From assembly GCF_900446215.1 (NCBI RefSeq), contig NZ_UAQZ01000012.1, positions 806,001 to 870,000 on the forward strand: 64,000 nt of DNA, written 5' to 3'. Below, one piece after another: positions 1 through 10,639 of this stretch; the first letter of the stretch is position 1; every line of letters starts with the position of its first letter. The position numbers were made by a program, and so were the translations under genes. Under the pieces are notes generated by a model, which saw only the letters and a list, made by a program, of their open reading frames with translations, searched no databases and had not been told where the DNA came from. The stretch comes from Burkholderia cenocepacia. GTDB taxonomy: Bacteria; Pseudomonadota; Gammaproteobacteria; Burkholderiales; Burkholderiaceae.

Positions 1-349
1 CGACGTCGTAGGTACCCGGTTCGCGCGCGGCGATCGCTTCGGCGGCGATCGCCTCGTAATCGACCGAAATGCCGCTTTCGAGGCTGTGCAGGTCGGCCAC
101 GCCGAGCGCTTCGGTCGACAGGTCGATGCCTTTCACCTGGGCGCCGAGCCCGGCCATCGATTCGGACAGGATGCCGCCGCCGCAGCCGATGTCGAGTGCG
201 CGCTTGCCGGCCAGATGCGCATGCGCGTCGATCCAGCCGAGCCGGACCGGGTTCAGGTCGTGCAGCGGTTTGAATTCGGCATTCGGATCCCACCAACGGT
301 GGGCGAGGTCGCTGAATTTCTGGAGTTCGTGCGGATCGGCGTTGGTCAT
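1..349 (-). CDS. ubiG: Ubiquinone biosynthesis O-methyltransferase UbiG, 5' part only
   Basis: This is the N-terminal part, about 116 residues, of the SAM-dependent methyltransferase that carries out both O-methylation steps of ubiquinone synthesis. The minus-strand reading begins MTNADPHELQKF and continues past SDLAHRWWDPNAEFKPLH, the typical UbiG N-terminus. It reaches SAM-binding motif I, ALDIGCGGG, at about residues 51-59. The rest lies beyond the left edge. The start is the ATG whose complement is at 347-349. The protein is soluble and works with the membrane-associated Ubi complex (family knowledge). The assignment is firm because both the N-terminal signature and motif I are visible. 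Confidence 0.9.
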   Translation of the reverse strand, partial: MTNADPHELQKFSDLAHRWWDPNAEFKPLHDLNPVRLGWIDAHAHLAGKRALDIGCGGGILSESMAGLGAQVKGIDLSTEALGVADLHSLESGISVDYEAIAAEAIAAREPGTYDV

Positions 350-456
350 GTCGGCAAACGGGCTACGAGAGGAGGGCGGTGCTTCGGTGCGTCAGCCCCG
401 AGTATATAAGCGGGCGGACCACGAGGCCAGCGAGCGCCTGGACGGGCGTCAATGAA

Positions 457-480
457 AAAGCCCCGCCGGAGCGGGGCTTT
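457..480 (-). terminator. Rho-independent terminator of the OmpA-domain gene
   Basis: A perfect 10-base arm, AAAGCCCCGC, pairs with GCGGGGCTTT around a CGGA loop. Read on the minus strand it ends in a run of T. It lies just past the stop of the OmpA-domain gene and before ubiG, so it separates the two units. Confidence 0.85.
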
Positions 481-501
481 GAAGCAGTCGAAAACCGCGG
501 C

Positions 502-1170
502 TTAGTTTGCCGGAACGGTCGTCTTCTGCACTTGCTGCGTACCAACCACTTCGACTTCCACGCGGCGGTCCGGTGCGAGGCAGGCGATGAGTTGCTTGCG
601 GTTCTTCTGGTTGCAGCCAGTCGTAACCGGGTTGCGCTTGCCCTTGCCTTCCGTGTAGATCTTGTTGGCCGGCACACCCTTGCTGACCAGGTACGACTTC
701 ACGGCTTGCGCACGGCGCAGCGACAGACGGTCGTTGTACTTGTCCGAACCGATGCGGTCCGTGTAGCCCGTTGCGACGACCACTTCCGTGTTCATGCCTT
801 CGATCTTCGAAGCCAGTTCGTCCAGCTTTTGCTTGCCCAGCGGCTTGAGCGTTGCCTTGTCGAAGTCGAACAGTGCGTCAGCTTGATACGTGATCTTCTG
901 GCTCGTGATGGCCGGAGCGACCGGAGCGACCGGCGGCTGCGGTGCCTGGGCGACCAGTGCGCCATCGCACTTCGCGTTGGCGGTGGCCGGCGTCCAGAAC
1001 GCATCGCGCCAGCAGAGCTCGTTCGTGCCGTTCATCCACACCCATTCGCCCGTGCCGTTCACCCAGTTGTCATTGACGGCTTGACGCGACGCCGGCACCG
1101 ACTGTGCCGAAGCGGATGCAGCCATAACTGCGGTAGCTGCAATGAACGCGAGCTTTGAAAGTTTATTCAT
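502..1170 (-). CDS. OmpA-domain outer-membrane/periplasmic protein, no beta-barrel
   Basis: A 222-residue exported protein. The first 22 or so residues form a signal peptide ending AMAASASA, and no lipobox cysteine follows. Residues 30-75 are a short Trp/Asn-rich segment with two cysteines. Residues about 95-215 are an OmpA-like peptidoglycan-binding domain, with ALFDFDKATL near its start and a TGYTDRIGS...LSLRRAQAV core. There is no room for the eight-stranded barrel of classical OmpA, so the likely role is tethering to peptidoglycan. A GAGGAG ribosome site precedes the ATG. By its position beside gyrA it appears to be the counterpart of the immunogenic OmpA-like protein BCAL2958 of B. cenocepacia; that identity comes from memory of the locus. 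Confidence 0.88.
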   Translation of the reverse strand: MNKLSKLAFIAATAVMAASASAQSVPASRQAVNDNWVNGTGEWVWMNGTNELCWRDAFWTPATANAKCDGALVAQAPQPPVAPVAPAITSQKITYQADALFDFDKATLKPLGKQKLDELASKIEGMNTEVVVATGYTDRIGSDKYNDRLSLRRAQAVKSYLVSKGVPANKIYTEGKGKRNPVTTGCNQKNRKQLIACLAPDRRVEVEVVGTQQVQKTTVPAN

Positions 1171-1725
1171 ATTTCTCCTCTCGAAATTGAGATTACCGCA
1201 GGTTTACTGCGAGCCTGTTGACGGTGACAAGTCATACATTGCTCGAAGTATAACATTGGTGCGGCACAAAAAACGCGGCACCGCTCTGTGTAGACTTCGA
1301 GCAGCGTCTAACTTTCAGTGCGTTGGCATTTTGCCATATCGTTCCCTTCCTACGAAAAAAAATCCTCCCCACCCCAAGATCGCTTCAACTTTGTGGTGCA
1401 TGCGCAACACCGGCCTGCCGTAACTTTTAGAGATTGTCAAGAGTGGGGCGGCGAAATTGCGCGAATGCGTGCAGTTGTTTACTCGTGTGCGTGAAACACG
1501 GTGATGCGATCGCCTGCGACGTCGAGTCGCACACGCCGAGTCGCCCACGCGTGGGTGCGATGCGATTGCGGCCGATTCGTCGCGGCCGCGATTTTTACTA
1601 TTTATATATAGAGGGGAAGGCGAATTGGCGGCTGATGGGCGCATGTTAGAATCTCGCGTTGCGTTGCGCATGCAGCGCCCACGCGAAAGGCGTTCGCCGT
1701 CTTCGCTCCGAAACGATACGGATAC
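1171..1725. promoter_or_regulatory. 555-base divergent region between the OmpA-domain gene and gyrA
   Basis: No convincing gene is visible. It should hold the promoter of the OmpA-domain gene on the minus strand (a possible -10, TATACT, has its complement at 1248-1253) and that of gyrA on the plus strand (an AT-rich stretch at 1591-1610, just before a GAGGGGAAGG run). It also holds the palindrome CCCACGCGTGGG at 1544-1555 and a terminator-like hairpin at 1565-1596, described separately. Confidence 0.5.
1565..1596 (+). terminator. Terminator-like hairpin upstream of the gyrA promoter region
   Basis: ATTGCGGCCG at 1565-1574 can pair with CGGCCGCGAT at 1583-1592, giving ten pairs with one G-U, and five T follow at 1592-1596. 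It precedes the AT-rich stretch that probably contains the gyrA -10. It may end an unannotated plus-strand transcript or attenuate gyrA read-through. Function is not shown by the sequence. Confidence 0.5.
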
Positions 1726-4329
<2,604 letters not shown>

Positions 4330-4409
4330 AGAACGGATGAGACTCTGGCCGCCGCGGGCGAAAAGCGCCGCGGCCGGCGAGCAACCATTCATATTTCCAA
4401 AAGGGAGTG

Positions 4410-5012
4410 ATGATGCAAAAGCAATTCAAGCAACTGGTCCTGCTGGCTGCACTGGTGCCGACGTTCGCGATGGCGCAGGCGCTGTCGAATTCCGCACCGG
4501 CTGCACCGGCGGCAGCTGCGCCGATCGACGCCGACAAGAAGGCGGCGATCAAGGATCTGCTCGACGCGATCGACGCGCCGAAGCTCGTGTCGGCAATCGG
4601 CAACAGCGCCGAAATGCAGGCCAAGCAACTCGTGCCGGCGATCCTGTCGGACGCGCTGTCGGAAAACAAGACGCTGAACGACAAGCAGAAGCAGGCTGCC
4701 GTTCCGACGCTGCAGAAGAACGCGGTGCCGAAGCTGGTCGACGGCGCAGGCAAGGTGTTCGGCACGCAACAGTTCCAGAGCGACGCGATGTCGGCTCAGT
4801 ACGACGCGTACGCGAAGTACTACAGCACGTCGGAGATCAAGGATCTGACGACGTTCTACAAGAGCCCGACGGGCCGCAAGTTCATCCAGGTTCAGGATCA
4901 GGTCGGTCGCGACGTGGTCAACGGCCTGATGCAGAAGTACATGCCGCAAGCGATCCAGGCAACGCGTACGCAGGCTGACAAGGAAGTCGCAGCAGTCAAG
5001 CCGGGCAAGTAA
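4410..5012 (+). CDS. Exported DUF2059 protein
   Basis: A protein of about 200 residues with a signal peptide (QLVLLAALVPTFAMA, cleavage before QAL). A helical DUF2059 domain covers roughly residues 90-185, seen as YDAYAKYYSTSEIKDLTTF and TGRKFIQVQDQ. The family is periplasmic and its molecular function is not established. Consecutive starts GTG 4407, ATG 4410 and ATG 4413 sit behind AAGGGAG at 4401-4407. The 4413 start has the best spacing, so the true N-terminus may be one residue shorter than given. A strong terminator follows at 5075, which separates the gene from serC. Confidence 0.85.
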   Translation: MMQKQFKQLVLLAALVPTFAMAQALSNSAPAAPAAAAPIDADKKAAIKDLLDAIDAPKLVSAIGNSAEMQAKQLVPAILSDALSENKTLNDKQKQAAVPTLQKNAVPKLVDGAGKVFGTQQFQSDAMSAQYDAYAKYYSTSEIKDLTTFYKSPTGRKFIQVQDQVGRDVVNGLMQKYMPQAIQATRTQADKEVAAVKPGK

Positions 5013-5074
5013 GCTGTCCGGGCGCGCCCCCGGCCGTTCGGCCGGGTTTGGCGGGAGCCTGACGACAGTGCGAT

Positions 5075-5115
5075 AATGGCCGTTTGCGCGCGAGCGCAAG
5101 CGGCCATTTCTTTTC
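5075..5115 (+). terminator. Strong Rho-independent terminator before serC
   Basis: A 15-base arm starting AATGGCCGTTTGCGC (5075-5089) pairs with GCGCAAGCGGCCATT (5094-5108) through a GCGA loop, with a single G-U pair. TTTCTTTT follows. It ends the DUF2059 transcript about 50 bases before the serC start. Confidence 0.85.
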
Positions 5116-5167
5116 TGGCGCGTTTTGCCGGCGGCAAGCCGGTCGCGTCCCTCCCGAGGTTTTCACG

Positions 5168-6250
5168 ATGCGCGTCTTTAATTTCTCCGCCGGCCCTGCG
5201 GCGATGCCCGAGGAAGTGCTGCGGCAGGCCGCCGACGAAATGCTCGACTGGCATGGCAGCGGCATGAGCGTGATGGAGATGAGCCATCGCGGCAAGGAAT
5301 TCATGTCGATCCACGAGGCCGCGCTGACCGACCTGCGCGACCTGCTCGGCGTGCCGGCGAGCCACCGGATCCTGTTCCTGCAGGGCGGCGGCATCGCGGA
5401 AAACGCGATCGTGCCGATGAACCTGCTCGGCGCGCGCAACACGGCCGACTTCGTCGTGACGGGTTCGTGGTCGCAGAAATCGTTCGGCGAGGCGAAGAAG
5501 TTCTGCACGCCGCATCTCGCCGCGAGCGGCAAGACGGAGAACGGCTTCACGCGTGCGCCCACGCGCGCCGAATGGCAGCTGTCGGACGATCCGGCCTACG
5601 TGCACCTGTGCACCAACGAGACGATCGACGGCGTCGAGACGTTCGAGATCCCCGATCTCGGCGACGTGCCGCTGGTCGCGGACGTCTCGTCGCACATCCT
5701 GTCGCGCCCGATGGACGTCGCGAAGTACGGCGTGCTGTTCGGCGGCGCGCAGAAGAACATCGGGATGGCCGGCGTGACGGTCGTGATCGTGCGCGAGGAT
5801 CTGCTCGATCGTGCGCTGTCGATCTGCCCGTCGGCGTTCGAATGGAAGACCATCGCCGCGAACAACTCGCTGTACAACACGCCGCCCACCTACGCGATCT
5901 ACATCGCGGGCCTCGTGTTCCAGTGGCTGAAGCGGCAGGGCGGCCTCGAAGCGATCGAGGCCCGCAATATCGAAAAATCGAAGCTGCTCTACGACACGAT
6001 CGATGCGAGCAGTTTCTATCTGAACAAGGTCGAGCCGGCAGCACGTTCGCGGATGAACGTGCCGTTTTTCCTGGCCGACGAAACGCGCAACGAAGACTTC
6101 CTTGCCGGCGCAAAGGCGCGCGGGCTGCTGCAGCTGAAGGGCCACAAGTCCGTCGGCGGCATGCGGGCGTCGATCTACAACGCGGTGCCGCTCGAGGGCG
6201 TGAAGGCGCTCGTCGAGTACATGAAGGACTTCGAGCAGCGCGACGCCTGA
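5168..6250 (+). CDS. serC: Phosphoserine aminotransferase
   Basis: A 360-residue PLP enzyme that converts 3-phosphohydroxypyruvate to phosphoserine in serine synthesis. The same enzyme also transaminates the 3-hydroxy-4-phosphohydroxybutyrate used for pyridoxal phosphate. The start RVFNFSAGPAAMPEEVL is the family N-terminus, which places the start at 5168 rather than at an in-frame ATG 28 codons earlier. The PLP lysine is Lys196, in GGAQKNIGM. It is the first gene of the serC-pheA-tyrA-aroA-cmk-rpsA run, 33 bases ahead of pheA, and probably shares its transcript. Confidence 0.97.
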   Translation: MRVFNFSAGPAAMPEEVLRQAADEMLDWHGSGMSVMEMSHRGKEFMSIHEAALTDLRDLLGVPASHRILFLQGGGIAENAIVPMNLLGARNTADFVVTGSWSQKSFGEAKKFCTPHLAASGKTENGFTRAPTRAEWQLSDDPAYVHLCTNETIDGVETFEIPDLGDVPLVADVSSHILSRPMDVAKYGVLFGGAQKNIGMAGVTVVIVREDLLDRALSICPSAFEWKTIAANNSLYNTPPTYAIYIAGLVFQWLKRQGGLEAIEARNIEKSKLLYDTIDASSFYLNKVEPAARSRMNVPFFLADETRNEDFLAGAKARGLLQLKGHKSVGGMRASIYNAVPLEGVKALVEYMKDFEQRDA

Positions 6251-6283
6251 CGGCGGCGCTGTTCAATCAGCACGGCAAAACGC

Positions 6284-7366
6284 ATGGACGACGAACTGAA
6301 TTCCCGCCCGAAACCGCTGCGCGACCGCATCGACGCGATCGACGCGCAGCTGATCGCGCTCCTGAACCAGCGCGCCGCGGTGGCGCTCGAGGTGGGCGAG
6401 GTCAAGAAGCATTTCAACGCGCCGGTGTTCCGGCCGGAGCGCGAGCTGCAGGTGATCGCGCGGCTGCAGGACATGAGCGCCGGGCCGCTCGCGAGCGAGC
6501 ACATCAGCGCGATCTGGCGCGAGATCATGGCGGCGAGCCGCGCGCTCGAGCAGACGATCCACGTCGCGTTCCTCGGGCCGGTCGGCACGTACAGCGAGCA
6601 GGCGATGCTCGAGTATTTCGGCCAGTCGATCGAAGGGCTGCCGTGCCCGTCGATCGACGAGGTGTTCCGCTCGGTCGAGGCTGGGGCATCCGCGTTCGGC
6701 ATCGCGCCGGTCGAGAAGTCGACCGAAGGCGCCGTATCGCGCACGCTCGACCTGCTGCTGCAGACCCAGCTGCTGATCAGCGGCGAGCTCGCGCTGCCGA
6801 TCCATCACAACCTGCTCACGCAGAGCGGCACGCTCGACGGCGTGAAGCGCGTCTGCGCGCACGCGCAGGCACTCGCGCAATGCCAGCAGTGGCTCGCGGC
6901 GAATGCGCCGCAGCTCGAGCGGCAGGCCGTCGCGAGCAACGCGGAGGCCGCGCGTCTTGCGGCGGCCGATCCGACCGTCGCCGCGATCGCGGGCGATCGT
7001 GCAGCCGCGCATTACGGCCTGCAGATCGCGTTCTCGCTGATCCAGGACGATCCGCACAATCGCACGCGCTTCGTGATCATCGGCAAGCAGCCGGCCGGCC
7101 AGAGCGGTCACGACCAGACGTCGCTGATCGTGTCGGTGAAGAACGAGCCGGGCGCCGTGTTCAAGCTGCTCGAGCCGCTCGCGCGGCACGGCGTGTCGAT
7201 GACGCGCTTCGAATCGCGTCCGGCGCGCGTCGGCACGTGGGAGTACTACTTCTACATCGACATCGAAGGGCACCGCGACGATGCGGCGGTGGCGGCCGCA
7301 CTGACGGAGCTCGGCCAGAAGGCTGCGTTCCTGAAGATACTCGGTTCGTATCCGCGCGCACGCTGA
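6284..7366 (+). CDS. pheA: Bifunctional chorismate mutase / prephenate dehydratase (P-protein)
   Basis: A 360-residue cytoplasmic enzyme for the two steps from chorismate to phenylpyruvate in phenylalanine synthesis. Residues 1-95 are an AroQ chorismate mutase (RDRIDAIDAQLIALLNQRA). Residues about 100-275 are the prephenate dehydratase domain (AFLGPVGTYSEQA, TEGAVSRTLD, NRTRFVIIG). Residues about 280-355 are an ACT domain with the ESRP motif, usually the site of phenylalanine feedback. The gene is 33 bases after serC. A 186-base gap separates it from tyrA, where many relatives carry hisC. Confidence 0.97.
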   Translation: MDDELNSRPKPLRDRIDAIDAQLIALLNQRAAVALEVGEVKKHFNAPVFRPERELQVIARLQDMSAGPLASEHISAIWREIMAASRALEQTIHVAFLGPVGTYSEQAMLEYFGQSIEGLPCPSIDEVFRSVEAGASAFGIAPVEKSTEGAVSRTLDLLLQTQLLISGELALPIHHNLLTQSGTLDGVKRVCAHAQALAQCQQWLAANAPQLERQAVASNAEAARLAAADPTVAAIAGDRAAAHYGLQIAFSLIQDDPHNRTRFVIIGKQPAGQSGHDQTSLIVSVKNEPGAVFKLLEPLARHGVSMTRFESRPARVGTWEYYFYIDIEGHRDDAAVAAALTELGQKAAFLKILGSYPRAR

Positions 7367-7552
7367 CGCGCGGCGGCCCAGCGCCTGCTTGAGGCAGGCG
7401 TGGCGGCCGGGCGGGTGGGGCAGGCCGGTCGGCGCTGCCGAAGGCGGGTTCGGGCGGTATCCGGTGCAGGCTGCGCCGGGTGCTGGCCCGGTGCCCGGAA
7501 TCTGGAATTCCGCGTGCGGGCGTCGTTTCGTGCGCGTAACTTGGCTCTTGTC

Positions 7553-8479
7553 GTGTCAGGCTTTGCATTCAACAAACTGGTCATCTTCGGCGTCGGCCTG
7601 ATCGGCGGATCGCTGGCCCGCGCGCTGCGCGAGCGCGCGCCGGGCGGCGCGGGCGAGATCGTCGGCGTGGGCCGCTCGCGCGCATCGGTCGAGCGCGCGC
7701 TGTCGCTCGGCGTGATCGATCGCGCGGCGGCACTCGACGACGACGTGCAGGTGCGCGACGCGCTCGCCGGCGCCGATCTCGTCTTGCTGGCCGCGCCCGT
7801 CGCGCAGACGGGCCCGTTGCTCGCGCGTATCGCGCCGTGGCTCGACGGCGCGACGATCGTCACCGATGCGGGCAGCACCAAGTCCGATGTCGTCGCGGCC
7901 GCGCGCGACGCGCTCGGCGCGCGGATCGCGCAGTTCGTGCCGGGTCATCCGATCGCGGGGCGCGAGTCGAGCGGCGTCGAGGCGGCGTTGCCCGACCTCT
8001 ACGTCGGCCGCAACGTCGTGCTGTGCCCGCTGCCGGAGAATGCGCCCGACGCGGTGGCCAGGATCGACGCGATGTGGCGCGCGACCGGCGCCGACGTGCG
8101 CATGATGAGCACCGAACAGCACGATCGCGTATTCGCGTCGATCAGCCATCTGCCGCACGTGCTGTCGTTCGCGCTCGTCGAGCAGATTCTCGGCGAGGCC
8201 GACGCGGAGCTGAAATTCTCGTACGCGGCCGGCGGTTTCCGCGATTTCACGCGCATCGCGGCGTCGAACCCGGAAATGTGGCGCGACGTATGCGTCGCGA
8301 ACCGCGCGGCGCTGCTCGACGAACTCGACGGCTACACGCGCGTGCTCACGCGGCTGCGCGCGGCGATCGATGCTGGCGACGGCGCGGCGCTCGAAGCCGT
8401 CTTCACGCGCTCGCGCGCCGCGCGCAAGGCATGGCAGGAACGCGGCGGCACGCCCGCTGCCGAACCGGTCAAGAAATAA
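7553..8479 (+). CDS. tyrA: Prephenate dehydrogenase
   Basis: A 308-residue NAD(P)-dependent enzyme of tyrosine synthesis that oxidatively decarboxylates prephenate. The N-terminal nucleotide fold shows KLVIFGVGLIGGSLARAL, followed by TDAGSTKSDVV and the substrate motif PGHPIAGRESSG. There is no fused chorismate mutase; that activity is in PheA. I place the start at GTG 7553 (VSGFAFNKLVI). The 51 codons upstream in frame are low-complexity Gly/Arg sequence and look non-coding. No clear ribosome site is seen, so the start is less certain than the identity. The stop lies 13 bases before aroA. Confidence 0.93.
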   Translation: MSGFAFNKLVIFGVGLIGGSLARALRERAPGGAGEIVGVGRSRASVERALSLGVIDRAAALDDDVQVRDALAGADLVLLAAPVAQTGPLLARIAPWLDGATIVTDAGSTKSDVVAAARDALGARIAQFVPGHPIAGRESSGVEAALPDLYVGRNVVLCPLPENAPDAVARIDAMWRATGADVRMMSTEQHDRVFASISHLPHVLSFALVEQILGEADAELKFSYAAGGFRDFTRIAASNPEMWRDVCVANRAALLDELDGYTRVLTRLRAAIDAGDGAALEAVFTRSRAARKAWQERGGTPAAEPVKK

Positions 8480-8492
8480 CAGGACGATTCCC

Positions 8493-9797
8493 ATGGACTA
8501 CCTCGATCTCGGCCCGTACTCCAGCGCATCGGGCACCGTGCGCCTGCCCGGCTCGAAGAGCATTTCGAACCGCGTGTTGCTGCTCGCGGCGCTCGCCGAA
8601 GGCGAAACGACGATCACCAACCTGCTCGACTCCGACGACACGCGCGTGATGCTCGACGCACTCGGCAAGCTCGGTGTGAAGCTCGCGCGCGACGGCGACA
8701 CCTGTGTCGTCACCGGCACGCGCGGCGCGTTCACCGCGAAGACGGCCGATCTGTTCCTCGGCAACGCGGGCACGGCCGTGCGGCCGCTGACCGCCGCACT
8801 CGCGGTGAACGGCGGCGACTACCGTGTGCACGGCGTGCCGCGCATGCACGAGCGGCCGATCGGCGATCTCGTCGACGGCCTGCGCCAGATCGGCGCGCAG
8901 ATCGACTACGAGCTGAACGAAGGCTACCCGCCGCTGCGGATCAAGCCCGCGACGATTTCGGTCGATGCGCCGATCCGCGTGCGCGGCGACGTGTCGAGCC
9001 AGTTCCTCACCGCGCTCCTGATGACGCTGCCGCTCGTGAAGGCGAAGGACGGCCGGACCGTCGTCGAAGTCGACGGCGAGCTGATCTCGAAGCCGTACAT
9101 CGACATCACGATCCGGCTGATGGCGCGCTTCGGCGTGACCGTCGAGCGCGACGGCTGGCAGCGCTTCGTGGTGCCGGCCGGCGTCCGCTACCGCTCGCCG
9201 GGGCGGATCATGGTCGAGGGCGACGCGTCGTCCGCATCGTACTTCCTCGCGGCCGGCGCGCTCGGCGGCGGCCCGCTGCGGGTCGAGGGCGTGGGGCGCG
9301 CGAGCATCCAGGGCGACGTCGGCTTCGCGAATGCGCTGATGCAGATGGGCGCGAACGTGACGATGGGCGACGACTGGATCGACGTGCGCGGCATCGGCCA
9401 CGATCACGGCAAGCTCGAGCCGATCGACATGGACTTCAACCTGATTCCCGACGCCGCGATGACCATCGCGGTCGCGGCGCTGTTCGCGAACGGTACGAGC
9501 ACGCTGCGCAACATCGCGAGCTGGCGCGTGAAGGAGACGGACCGCATCGCCGCGATGGCGACCGAGCTGCGCAAGGTCGGCGCGATCGTCGAGGAAGGCC
9601 CCGACTATCTCGTCGTCACGCCGCCGGCCAAGCTCACGCCGAACGCGGCGATCGATACGTACGACGATCACCGGATGGCGATGTGCTTCTCGCTCGTCAG
9701 CCTGGGCGGCGTGCCCGTGCGGATCAACGATCCGAAGTGCGTCGGCAAGACGTTCCCCGACTATTTCGACCGCTTCGCCGCGCTCGCCAAAGCCTGA
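8493..9797 (+). CDS. aroA: 3-phosphoshikimate 1-carboxyvinyltransferase (EPSP synthase)
   Basis: A 434-residue enzyme that joins shikimate-3-phosphate and phosphoenolpyruvate in the shikimate pathway. Family motifs are intact: [20 protein letters not shown] near the N-terminus, [13 protein letters not shown] around residue 90, and [17 protein letters not shown] near residue 350. The sequence fits the class I (glyphosate-sensitive) type, which is an inference from motif form. The ATG at 8493 begins MDYLDLGPY, 13 bases after tyrA. cmk starts 13 bases after this gene, so the three are almost surely co-transcribed. Confidence 0.97.
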
Positions 9798-9810
9798 CCC
9801 GACTGTTCCG

Positions 9811-10497
9811 ATGAAATCGACCCGACCCTTTCACCCGACTCCCGTCATCACGATCGACGGCCCGACCGCTTCCGGCAAGGGCACCGTCGCGGCGCTCGTC
9901 GCCGCGCACCTTGGCTTCCACCTGCTCGACAGCGGCGCGCTGTACCGGCTCGCGGCGCTCGCGAGCGTGCGCTACGGCATCGCGGCGGAGGACATCGACG
10001 CGCTCGTGAAGCTGATCGACGATCTGCACATCACGTTCCGTGAGGGGTGCGCGCAACTCGACGGCGTCGACGTGTCGAACGACATTCGCGCCGAAGCGGT
10101 CGGCAACCGCGCGTCGGCCATTGCCGTGCACGGCCCCGTGCGCGCCGCGCTCGTCGCGCGCCAGCGCGCGTTCCGCAAGACGCCGGGCCTCGTGGCGGAC
10201 GGGCGCGACATGGGCACCGTGATCTTCCCGGACGCCGTGCTGAAGGTGTTCCTGACGGCCAGCGCCGAGGCGCGCGCGACCAGGCGGCATAAGCAATTGA
10301 TGCAAAAAGGTTTTTCTGCTAATATAGATGACTTGCTCCGGGATCTTCGTGAACGTGACGCGCGCGACAGCAATCGCGCGGCCGCGCCGCTGAAGCCTGC
10401 GGCAGATGCCAAGCTGCTCGATACGTCGGCACTTTCGGTCGATGAAGCCGTCGATCAGGTGCTGCAGTGGTACCGGGCGCTCGGCCAGCCCGCCTGA
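9811..10497 (+). CDS. cmk: Cytidylate kinase
   Basis: A 228-residue kinase that phosphorylates CMP and dCMP. The P-loop is [17 protein letters not shown] at about residues 11-27. The NMP-binding region contains [18 protein letters not shown], and [15 protein letters not shown] is the conserved substrate motif. cmk between aroA and rpsA is a very old gene order in proteobacteria. Inside the gene near 10300 a small AT-rich patch (TTTTTCTGCTAATATAGATGA) stands out against the high-GC background and could act as an internal rpsA promoter; that is only a suggestion. Confidence 0.97.
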
Positions 10498-10517
10498 GTA
10501 GGCGGGCAGCGGTAGGT

Positions 10518-10540
10518 GCTCCGCGTCGCAAGCGCGGAGC
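10518..10540 (+). promoter_or_regulatory. Hairpin in the rpsA leader
   Basis: GCTCCGCG (10518-10525) pairs perfectly with CGCGGAGC (10533-10540) around a seven-base loop. No T-run follows, so it is not an intrinsic terminator. It lies 100 bases before the rpsA start and could belong to an autoregulatory leader or simply insulate the cmk 3' end. Confidence 0.4.
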
Positions 10541-10639
10541 GTGTTTCGAACCCTTAACCCCGTGTGGTCCTCGATCTGGCCCTTTCAGCCTGCCATTCCG
10601 GCCGGCGTGGCACAGCGAGCCATGCACAATCAGATTTTT

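Noticed and set aside
1544..1555. CCCACGCGTGGG palindrome upstream of gyrA as an operator
   Set aside because: Short GC palindromes are common by chance at this base composition, and nothing places it relative to a promoter.
5030..5047. CCCGGCCG/CGGCCGGG hairpin after the DUF2059 gene as its terminator
   Set aside because: It has only a weak T-run, and a far stronger terminator follows 30 bases later.
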